This document shows positions 8,623 to 15,660 of a DNA stretch of 17,568 nt, one piece after another. Under the pieces are notes generated by a model, which was given only the letters and a program-made list of their open reading frames with translations, searched no databases and was not told where the DNA came from. The DNA comes from REEB95 sp035648735 (GTDB taxonomy: Bacteria > Pseudomonadota > Alphaproteobacteria > ATCC43930 > CGMCC-115725): NCBI GenBank assembly GCA_035648735.1, contig DASRKX010000046.1:1-17568 (forward strand). The letters are read 5' to 3'. The position numbers and the translations under genes are program-made. The stretch's first letter is position 1; each line of letters starts with the position of its first letter.

Positions 8623-8870
8623 CCTGAAAATAACTTCACCATCGAAGAAAAAGACCGAACAGGTCTGTCGATCAGGAAGGAAGTCCCGAGGCCCGCGGAT
8701 CGGTTTCCGCAGTCTCTCACCCCGGCCTCCCACGGGGTCCGCGTCCTACGGCCAGTCCGGCCGCGGCGCCCGGGTTCCAACCTCTCGACAGTTCTCTCGG
8801 TCACTCGGCGGCCGCGGTTCAGCCCATTCCGGGCGGATCGCGGTCAGCCGCAGCCAGGTTGGAGAACGTT

Positions 8871-11800
8871 ATGAAGCAGGTTCAGGTCAAGATCATCGCG
8901 TTGCGCACCGTTGCCGCGGTCGCACTCCTTGCCGGGGTGCAATCCTGGGCGATGGCGGCGCAAATCGCGCCGAACCCGAACCCGGCCGGCACCACGATCA
9001 CGCCCGCCACCGGCAGCAACGACGAGAATCTTTCGCCGACGACCTACCTGAACCAGGGTGCCATCGACATCGGCGGCGTGCCCAGCACCACCTTCACCAA
9101 CGACGCCGGCGCGACGCTCAACAACGACGGCCAGAACACCCCGAGCGCCACCAACGGCGCGATCTCCGTCCATGACGGCAGCACGCTGCAGAACAACGGC
9201 ACGCTCAACAACATCAACCAGGGCGCGATCACCGCGGACGGCACCGCCGGCGCGACCATCAACAACACCGGGAGTCTGTCCAATTCCGGCATCGGCACGA
9301 GTATCTCGAACACGCTCGGCGCCTTCTTCCATAATCTCACCGGCACCGTCCAGAATATGATGGGCGCGCTGTTCACCAATTCCGGCGCCGGCACCCAGTT
9401 CACCAACGACGCGACCGGCGCGGTCATCAACATGAACGCCGGTACTCAGATCCAGAACACCACCGGCGCGGCGCTCACCAACAACGGCTCGTTCTTCAAC
9501 ATGCTGGCGGCGCTGGTTCATAACGACGCCACTTCGACCCTCAACAACAGCGGCAGCTCGGCGCAGTTCTACAACCTCACCGCCGGCAGCACGCTCGCCA
9601 ACGATGGCACGCTCAACAACAATGGCGGCGCCCAGCTCTACAACCAGGGCGGCGGCCACCTGAACAATACCGGTAGCCTCGACAACACCGGCGCCGGGAC
9701 CCAGCTCTACAACCAGGGCAGCGGCACGCAGCTCAACAACCAGGGCGGCACGGTGACCAATTCCGCCCAGATGTATAATCAGGGCAACGCCACCTTCACG
9801 CAGAGCCACAACGGCGCCAATACGGCGAGCCTCGGCAATTCCGGCCAGTTCTACAATCAGGGCGGCGCGCATTTTAACAACAACGACGACAGCAGCGTCA
9901 GCAACAGCGGCACCTTCACCAACCAGGGCAGCGGCACCACCGCGTCGCAATTCAACAACGCCGGCACCGCGGTCCTCAGCAACACCGGCACCTTCATCAA
10001 TTCGAACGGCGCCGCGCTCAACAACACCAGCACGGCGGCGGTCGGCATCGACAACACCGGCGCCACGGCGCTGTTCCTCAACCAGAACGGCGGCACGATC
10101 GGCAACGCGGCCGGCAGCACCATCCACAACGACACCGGCGCGACCTTCACCTCGGAAGATGCCGGCAGCACCATCACCAATTCCGGCGCGATCAGCAACC
10201 TGGCGGGCAGCACGTTCAAGAACCTGAACGGCGCCACCATCGCCAACAACGGCGCCGGCACGATCGGCAACGCCGGCACCTTCACCAACGACGGCACGGG
10301 CAGCGCGATCACCAATTCGAGCAGTGCCGCGATCGGCATCGACAACAGCGGCACGTTCAACAACCAGAACAGCGCCACGTTGACCAACAATTCCGGCAGC
10401 AACGTCACCAACGAGAGCGGCGCGAGCTTCTTCAACCAGCTGGCGGCGACTTTCGCCAATGCCGGCACCCTCGACAATTTGGCGGGCGGCACCTTCACCA
10501 GCGACGGTTCGGGCACCAATCTCAATAACGCGACGACCGGCTCGATCGCCAACAGCGGCACATTCAACAACCAGCATCAGGCGGCGCTCGCCAACGACGG
10601 CGCGATCACCAACAATTCCGGCGCCTCGTTCAACAATTTGAGCGGCGGCCAGCTCACCAACAGCACCACCGGCACGATCAGCAACAGCGGTGCCTTCACC
10701 AACGACGGCGCGGGCACGCTGCTGACCAACAACAATACCGCGGTCGCGGGCATCGACAACACCGGCGCCAGTGCGACGCTGACCAACAGCGGCGGCGCCA
10801 CCGTCGCCAACAACGGCGGCCTGACCAACGAGAACGGCGCTGGCATCACCAACACCGGCACCGGCACCAATTTCAACAACAATGCGACCGGCACGCTCGA
10901 CAACACCGGCAGCGGCACGACCTTCAACAACCAGAACAGCGCCGCGATGACCAACGAGGGCGCGATCACCAACGAGAACAGCGCTGCGTTCAACAACACT
11001 TCGGGCGCAACGCTGGCCAACAACGCGACCGGCACCATCCTCAACCGGAGCGGCGCCACCCTCACCAACAGCGGCGCGACGCTGATCAACAACAACACTG
11101 CGGCGGCGGCGATCAACAATACCGGCTCGGGCACGAATTTCTTCAACGAGCTCGGCGGTACCGTGAGCAACAACGGCGGCATCACCAACCAGAACGGCGC
11201 CACGCTGACCAACCAGAACAGCGGCACCAACTTCAACAACAACGCCGCTGGAACGGTCACCAACACCGGCGTGGGCACCACCCTGTGGAACCAGTTCGCG
11301 GCGATGTTCACCAACGCCGGCACGCTGAGCAACACCGCGGGCGCCACCATCAACAACACCGGCACGGGCTCGACGCTCGCCAACAGCGGCACCGTCACCA
11401 ACGACGCCAGCACGCTGAACAACGCGAACGGCGCCGCGCTCAACACCAGCGGCATGCTGACCAACCAGAACGGCGGCACGGTCAACAACACGACCGGCGC
11501 GACCTTCACCAATCAGACCGGCGGCCTGGTGACCAACGACGGCACCGGCGCCTCCCTGACCGAGATCGACAACAACAACGCCACCTTCACGACCCAGGCC
11601 GGCTCGACCGTCAACAACAACGGCGCCAACGCCCTGTTCAAGAACCAGAACGGCGGCACCGTCGTCCTCAACGGCGCGTTCAACAACACCAACGGCGCCC
11701 AGTTCTCCAACGACCCGTCCTCGGTCACCAACAACGGCCCGTTCACCAACAGCGGCGGCTCGACCGTCACCAACTCGGGTTCGGGCTCGACCTACGACAA

Positions 11801-14465
11801 CAGCGCGACCGGCACGTTCGACAACACCGGCGTGGGCACCAAGCTCGTCAACCAGAACCAGGCTTCCTTCACCAACGAAGGCGGCGTCACCAACGAGAAC
11901 AGCGCCCAGATCCAGAACCTCGGCGGCACCACGGGCACAACCACCTTCGCCACCAGCGGCGCCGGCGCGACGCTGACCAACCAGACCGGCGCCACCATCA
12001 CCAACGATGGCACCGGCGCGGGCACCGCTCACTTCAACGTCAGCAGCGGCGGCACCTTGACCAACGCCGCATCCTCGGGCGGCATCACCAACACCGGCGC
12101 CAACGCCCTGTTGCACGTCCATGGTGGCGGCGTGCTTAACAATTTCGGCGCGATCCTCAACGAGGTTGGCGCGACCTTGAAGAACTTCGCGCTCGGCACG
12201 GTGGACAACAACGGCGCCAGCGCCACCATCACCAACGATGCCTCGACGCTTGAGAACGACGGCATGTTCACCAACGAGAATAGCGCTCAGATCGTCAACC
12301 AGAACGTGGCGACGCTCAGCAACACCGGCACGCTCAACAACCAGACCGGCGCCACCATCAGCAACGACGCCACCAGCACGATCGCGAACACCGGCGGTAC
12401 CCTCACCAACCTGACCGGCGGCGGCGCGATCACCAACAACGGCGCGTTCAACAACTCGGCCGGCGGCAATGTCACGATCCAGTCCGGCGCGGTCCTCAAC
12501 GGCACGGGCACCTATACCCAGACCGGCGCGACCAGCACGACCGTGGTCGACGGCACCTGGACCCAGGCCCTGACCAATCTTATGGCCGGTGTGCTCAACG
12601 GCACGGGCACCGTCAACGGCACGGTCTTCAACCAGGGCAGCTCCGTCATCAGCGGCGGCGACCCGGCCGGCTCCGGCACGATCAACCTGACCGGCGCCGT
12701 CTCGGGCACGGGCAGCTATGCCGGCACCGTCAACTTCAACAACGCGGCCCCCGGCATCAGCAGCTTCTCGCCCGGCGCTTCGCCCGGCACCGGCACCACC
12801 GCGCTCATCACCAGCACCGGCACCATGATCTTCGGCAACAACAACACGCTGAACATGGATCTGCTCGGCGCGGCGCGCGGCTCGCAATACGACGCCATCA
12901 ACGCACAGAACGTCCAGCTCCAGGGCGGCACGCTCGACCTCGCCCTCAACCCGGGCGCGGCCGGCGTCAGCAACGGCGAGGTGTTCAACCTCATCCAGAC
13001 TCCGCTGGGCCTGCTCACCGGCGATTTCTCGACCGCGAACCTGACGACCAGCAGCGACTTCTACTTCACCCGCAGCGTCGATACCGTGGGCAGCAACAGC
13101 CAATACGACGTGACGCTGCACTCGGCCGGCACGGGCGCCTCCACCACCACGACCCAGATCGGCGGCAACGGCGCCAACGGCACCGGCCCGGCCAATGGCG
13201 GCAACGGCCTCAACGGCAACGTCAACACCACCTCGGTCAGCATTCCCTCGGCGGCGACCTATGCCTTCGGCGGCAATGGCGGCAACGCTTCGGGCACCGG
13301 CAACGGCGGCAATGGCGGCAACGGCAATGCCACGACCAACCTGACCGACAGCGGCAATGTCAGCTCCTATGCCAACGCCTTCGGCGGCAATGGCGGCAAC
13401 GCGACCGGCGGCGGCACCGGCGGCAATGGCGGCAACGCCAATGCGACGGCCGATGCCACCTCGACCAGCGGCCTCGGCTTCACCGCGCTGGCGCAATCGA
13501 ACGCCACCGGCGGCCTCCCGGGGACTCCGGGCGGCATGGGCGGCACCGCGACCTCGAATTCGAGCGCGATCAATCTCGGCGGCAACGTCAGCTCCACCGC
13601 CAATGCGACGGCGACGCAAAACACCGCGATCGCTTCCGCCTTCGGCAACGGCGCTTCGGGCCAAGCCGCGAGCAACGCCACCACGCTGACCTCCGGCAAT
13701 GGCGGCCTGCCCTCGATCACGGCCAACGGCACGGCCCAGGTCGGCAGCCCGGGGTCGTCGTTGAGCCAGACCACCTTCGCCCAGCCGGTGACTTCGACGG
13801 CCCTGCTCGTCCCGTTCAACCAGGGCAACCCGCCGCCGGCGAATTCCTACACGCTGGGCAACCTCAACCCGACGGGTCTGACGGCCGGCTTCTACGCGGC
13901 CAACCCGATGGCGAGCACGGCCTTCAATCATCCGGGCGCGCAAGTCATCGCCTCGGGCCTGCTGAGCACCGCCTCGAACGCCGGCAACGTCACGCCGCAC
14001 ACCTACACCTCGGGGCTGACCTTCGGCGACACCGGGACGGATGCGGCGGGCCGGCACGTGATCGTGTCCCTCCTAGGTGCGTCCGGCTTCTCGACCACCA
14101 ACAGCAGCTTCGGCAACGTGACGTTGTTCATCAGCGACAGCTTCAACGGCACGACCGACACGGTCAGCGGCACCAGCCTGTCGAACGCCCTGACGAACTT
14201 CGCGGCGCAGAACTTCGACCTCGGCGTCGATCCGAACGCCGGCGCCTTCACCGTCACCGCGGATTTGACCTTCGGCACCTCCGACTTCGCCGGCTTCCAG
14301 ACCAGCCTGCTCTTCGGCTACGGCCCGTCCTCGAGCGCCGTGCCCGAGCCTCCGACCTGGCTCGTCTTCGGCGCCGGTCTCCTCGGCCTCGCCGGGTTCC
14401 AGCTCCGCGCCCGCGGCTTCCGGCTCCTGCCGGCCCGCGCCCGGAAGGACCGCATGGCCGCCTGA
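8871..14465 (+). CDS. Giant Asn/Thr/Gly-rich beta-strand repeat protein with PEP-CTERM sorting signal
   Basis: This 1864-residue protein starts at ATG 8871, with GGAG at 8861-8864; an in-frame TTG at 8859 is rejected. Residues 1-29 are a Sec signal peptide (Lys2, Lys7, hydrophobic 13-23, cleavage near AMA/AQ). Residues ~50-1205 are short beta-strand-type repeats of the form 'TNSGTLNNxxGAT', rich in Asn, Thr, Gly and Ala. About 1208-1425 resembles the end of an autotransporter-type beta-helix ('SPGASPGTGT', 'YDAINAQNVQLQGGTLDLAL', 'GEVFNLIQ'). About 1430-1526 is GGNGG-rich, and ~1610-1820 is a less repetitive domain. VPEP at 1824-1827, a hydrophobic helix and an Arg-rich tail form the PEP-CTERM signal, which exosortase would process at the inner membrane. 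I saw no cysteine. A surface or matrix role (adhesion, aggregation) is inferred; the exosortase is not nearby. Confidence 0.9.
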   Translation: MKQVQVKIIALRTVAAVALLAGVQSWAMAAQIAPNPNPAGTTITPATGSNDENLSPTTYLNQGAIDIGGVPSTTFTNDAGATLNNDGQNTPSATNGAISVHDGSTLQNNGTLNNINQGAITADGTAGATINNTGSLSNSGIGTSISNTLGAFFHNLTGTVQNMMGALFTNSGAGTQFTNDATGAVINMNAGTQIQNTTGAALTNNGSFFNMLAALVHNDATSTLNNSGSSAQFYNLTAGSTLANDGTLNNNGGAQLYNQGGGHLNNTGSLDNTGAGTQLYNQGSGTQLNNQGGTVTNSAQMYNQGNATFTQSHNGANTASLGNSGQFYNQGGAHFNNNDDSSVSNSGTFTNQGSGTTASQFNNAGTAVLSNTGTFINSNGAALNNTSTAAVGIDNTGATALFLNQNGGTIGNAAGSTIHNDTGATFTSEDAGSTITNSGAISNLAGSTFKNLNGATIANNGAGTIGNAGTFTNDGTGSAITNSSSAAIGIDNSGTFNNQNSATLTNNSGSNVTNESGASFFNQLAATFANAGTLDNLAGGTFTSDGSGTNLNNATTGSIANSGTFNNQHQAALANDGAITNNSGASFNNLSGGQLTNSTTGTISNSGAFTNDGAGTLLTNNNTAVAGIDNTGASATLTNSGGATVANNGGLTNENGAGITNTGTGTNFNNNATGTLDNTGSGTTFNNQNSAAMTNEGAITNENSAAFNNTSGATLANNATGTILNRSGATLTNSGATLINNNTAAAAINNTGSGTNFFNELGGTVSNNGGITNQNGATLTNQNSGTNFNNNAAGTVTNTGVGTTLWNQFAAMFTNAGTLSNTAGATINNTGTGSTLANSGTVTNDASTLNNANGAALNTSGMLTNQNGGTVNNTTGATFTNQTGGLVTNDGTGASLTEIDNNNATFTTQAGSTVNNNGANALFKNQNGGTVVLNGAFNNTNGAQFSNDPSSVTNNGPFTNSGGSTVTNSGSGSTYDNSATGTFDNTGVGTKLVNQNQASFTNEGGVTNENSAQIQNLGGTTGTTTFATSGAGATLTNQTGATITNDGTGAGTAHFNVSSGGTLTNAASSGGITNTGANALLHVHGGGVLNNFGAILNEVGATLKNFALGTVDNNGASATITNDASTLENDGMFTNENSAQIVNQNVATLSNTGTLNNQTGATISNDATSTIANTGGTLTNLTGGGAITNNGAFNNSAGGNVTIQSGAVLNGTGTYTQTGATSTTVVDGTWTQALTNLMAGVLNGTGTVNGTVFNQGSSVISGGDPAGSGTINLTGAVSGTGSYAGTVNFNNAAPGISSFSPGASPGTGTTALITSTGTMIFGNNNTLNMDLLGAARGSQYDAINAQNVQLQGGTLDLALNPGAAGVSNGEVFNLIQTPLGLLTGDFSTANLTTSSDFYFTRSVDTVGSNSQYDVTLHSAGTGASTTTTQIGGNGANGTGPANGGNGLNGNVNTTSVSIPSAATYAFGGNGGNASGTGNGGNGGNGNATTNLTDSGNVSSYANAFGGNGGNATGGGTGGNGGNANATADATSTSGLGFTALAQSNATGGLPGTPGGMGGTATSNSSAINLGGNVSSTANATATQNTAIASAFGNGASGQAASNATTLTSGNGGLPSITANGTAQVGSPGSSLSQTTFAQPVTSTALLVPFNQGNPPPANSYTLGNLNPTGLTAGFYAANPMASTAFNHPGAQVIASGLLSTASNAGNVTPHTYTSGLTFGDTGTDAAGRHVIVSLLGASGFSTTNSSFGNVTLFISDSFNGTTDTVSGTSLSNALTNFAAQNFDLGVDPNAGAFTVTADLTFGTSDFAGFQTSLLFGYGPSSSAVPEPPTWLVFGAGLLGLAGFQLRARGFRLLPARARKDRMAA
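9027..12490 (+). repeat. Degenerate Asn-rich coding repeats of the PEP-CTERM protein
   Basis: About 3.4 kb is built from degenerate short modules dominated by AAC, ACC and GGC codons ('NNTG', 'TNSG', 'FNNQ', 'LTN'). Local families stand out: 'QLYNQG', 'QMYNQG' and 'QFYNQG' recur near residues 255-330, and a 'AAxGIDNTG' module recurs at about 10029, 10320, 10734 and 11090. Spacing between neighbouring Asn pairs is commonly 10-14 residues, as expected for stacked beta-strand turns. The repeats are diverged rather than identical, so they are old. Confidence 0.85.
13159..13450 (+). repeat. GGNGG-rich coding repeats
   Basis: The codons give repeated GGNG and GGNGGNA blocks (residues ~1430-1526), separated by Ser/Thr/Asn/Ala-rich stretches such as 'SSYANAFGGNGGNATGG'. 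The composition differs from the upstream NNTG-type repeats and suggests a flexible or polyglycine-like segment before the C-terminal domain. Confidence 0.8.
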
Positions 14466-14491
14466 CCGCGGAGATCTCCGCCACGACGATC

Positions 14492-14520
14492 GAAGCCGCC
14501 CCCTCGGGGCGGCTTCTTTC
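14492..14520 (+). terminator. Rho-independent terminator of the PEP-CTERM gene
   Basis: GAAGCCGCCCC (14492-14502) pairs perfectly with GGGGCGGCTTC (14506-14516), an 11-bp GC-rich stem with a CTC loop, followed by TTTCGTT. It lies 27 bases after the stop codon and should end the transcript of the large gene before the glycosyltransferase genes. Confidence 0.88.
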
Positions 14521-14532
14521 GTTGAGGGATTT

Positions 14533-14540
14533 TTAACCAT
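14533..14540 (+). promoter_or_regulatory. TTAACCAT octamer upstream of the glycosyltransferase genes
   Basis: This is the same octamer as in the palindrome at 8542-8558, here as a single copy in the 171-bp gap (14466-14636) and about 97 bases before the glycosyltransferase ATG. It could be a CtrA-type half-site. No confident -35/-10 pair is visible. Confidence 0.4.
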
Positions 14541-14563
14541 GCGGCGCTTGCCGCCTAAAAATC

Positions 14564-14584
14564 GTCCCGTAAAAATTACGGGGC
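14564..14584 (+). other. Hairpin upstream of the family 2 glycosyltransferase
   Basis: GTCCCGTAA (14564-14572) pairs with TTACGGGGC (14576-14584) around an AAA loop, a 9-bp stem with one U-G wobble. A smaller stem, GCGGC (14541-14545) with GCCGC (14550-14554), precedes it. No T-run follows directly. It may be an operator or a leader structure. Confidence 0.4.
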
Positions 14585-14636
14585 ATTCGAGGCTTTCTTT
14601 CCTCGTCGTTAGAACCTGCCGCCGTAAACCCTATCC

Positions 14637-15656
14637 ATGGCAAAGGCGGCGGACGACGAATTCCGGGTCGCGGTGCTGATCCCCGCGTTCAACGAAGAGA
14701 GCACCATCGGCAAGACCGTGCGCGATTTCCGCGCCGCGCTGCCGAATGCGCGGATCTACGTCTACGACAACAATTCGACCGACGGCACGGCCCGCGCCGC
14801 GCGCGAAGCCGGCGCCATCGCCCGGCACGAGACGCGCCAGGGCAAGGGCCACGTGGTGCGCCGCATGTTTGCCGACGTCGAGGCCGACATCTACGTGCTG
14901 GTCGACGGCGACGACACCTATGACGCACTCGCGGCGCCGCGCATGATCCGCCGCCTGCTCGACGGTCCCTGCGACATGGTGACCGGTTGCCGCCTCGGCG
15001 CGCACGAAGCTGCCTATCGCCGCGGTCACCGCTTCGGAAACTGGCTGCTCACCGCGCTGGTGCGGCGCTTCTTCCGCAAGGGCGTCAGCGACATGCTGTC
15101 GGGCTATCGCGTCTTCTCCCGGCGCTTCGTCAAAAGCTTTCCCTGCCTCGCCACCGGCTTCGAGATCGAGACCGAGCTGACGGTGCACGCGTTGCAGTTG
15201 AACACGCCGATCGACGAGGCGCCGACCGCCTACAAGGAGCGTCCGCCGGGCTCCGTCAGCAAGCTTTCGACCTACCGCGACGGGCTGCGCATCCTGCGGA
15301 CCATCCTCATCCTGGTGAAGGAGGAGCGACCGCTTTTCTTCTTCGGCGTCGCCGCCGCCGCGATGGCGTTCGCTTCCCTGGCGCTGGGCCTGCCCGTCGT
15401 GCTGGAATTCCTGCGCACCGGGCTGGTGCCGCGTTTTCCCACCGCCATCCTGTCGGCGGCTCTCATGCTGCTGGCGTCGCTGAGCTTCGCCAGCGGCCTC
15501 ATTCTCGACACCGTGACGCGCGGCCGGCGCGAGGTGAAGCGTCTCGCCTATCTGCAGCATCCGCCGACCTGTCGCGCCGAAGCGGACGAGATGCCGGCGG
15601 CGGATTCCGCGCCCGCCCAAAGCGGCGCGCCTGAACGTCTCGTCCAGGCCGGCTGA
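14637..15656 (+). CDS. Family 2 glycosyltransferase, polyprenyl-phosphate-sugar synthase type, with two C-terminal membrane helices
   Basis: The 339-residue protein has a GT-A catalytic domain: 'VLIPAFNEESTIGKTV' near residues 13-28, 'YDNNSTDGT' for nucleotide-sugar binding, 'RQGKGHVVRRMF' and the metal-binding DGDD at 90-93. 'SDMLSGYRVFSRRFV' and 'TGFEIETELTVHA' form the acceptor half. Two hydrophobic segments follow (about 232-257 and 267-290) and a short charged cytoplasmic tail. This matches DPM1/GtrB-like enzymes, which move a sugar from a nucleotide donor to undecaprenyl or dolichyl phosphate on the cytoplasmic face. The donor cannot be told from sequence. The ATG at 14637 has no clear Shine-Dalgarno. 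It is followed after 4 bp by a GT-C membrane glycosyltransferase gene, the enzyme class that uses such lipid-linked sugars. Confidence 0.9.
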   Translation: MAKAADDEFRVAVLIPAFNEESTIGKTVRDFRAALPNARIYVYDNNSTDGTARAAREAGAIARHETRQGKGHVVRRMFADVEADIYVLVDGDDTYDALAAPRMIRRLLDGPCDMVTGCRLGAHEAAYRRGHRFGNWLLTALVRRFFRKGVSDMLSGYRVFSRRFVKSFPCLATGFEIETELTVHALQLNTPIDEAPTAYKERPPGSVSKLSTYRDGLRILRTILILVKEERPLFFFGVAAAAMAFASLALGLPVVLEFLRTGLVPRFPTAILSAALMLLASLSFASGLILDTVTRGRREVKRLAYLQHPPTCRAEADEMPAADSAPAQSGAPERLVQAG

Positions 15657-15660
15657 GCGC

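Larger units (their letters stand above)
8468..8870 (+). promoter_or_regulatory. 403-bp intergenic leader of the PEP-CTERM gene
   Basis: No convincing gene. About 8505-8660 is markedly AT-rich against its surroundings, and about 8660-8870 is GC-rich with no protein signature. The AT-rich half holds a 17-bp palindrome (8542-8558), a related half-site (8591-8598), a GANTC methylation site (GACTC 8616-8620) and a hairpin (8603-8622). TATAGT at 8529-8534 could be a -10, but no -35 at normal spacing is visible. A second stem (ACCCCG 8719-8724 with CGGGGT 8733-8738) lies in the GC-rich half. If transcription starts in the AT-rich part, the 5' leader is about 230-330 nt. I found no TGGC in this interval and therefore no sigma-54 type TGGCAC-N5-TTGC promoter. 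Confidence 0.6.

Noticed and set aside
8608..8874. An 88-codon leader ORF (TTG start) whose TGA overlaps the PEP-CTERM ATG
   Set aside because: The ATGA overlap is tempting, but the start has no ribosome site, it lies in a hairpin, and the product has no recognisable feature. Kept as leader RNA instead.
9027..13450. CRISPR array or tandem DNA satellite in the repetitive region
   Set aside because: The repeats are degenerate, have no constant spacers, keep one reading frame and follow amino-acid patterns, so they are coding repeats.
8844..14057. A 1737-codon open frame antisense to the PEP-CTERM gene
   Set aside because: It is in register with the sense codons, so it only needs absence of TTA, CTA and TCA codons. 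Its product is a Val/Gly/Ala/Arg low-complexity mirror of the AAC, ACC and GGC codons, with no domain or signal.
14056..14061. CACGTG cores at about 14056 and 14844 as possible parS sites
   Set aside because: The flanks do not match the TGTTTC...GAAACA arms, and both lie inside coding sequence.
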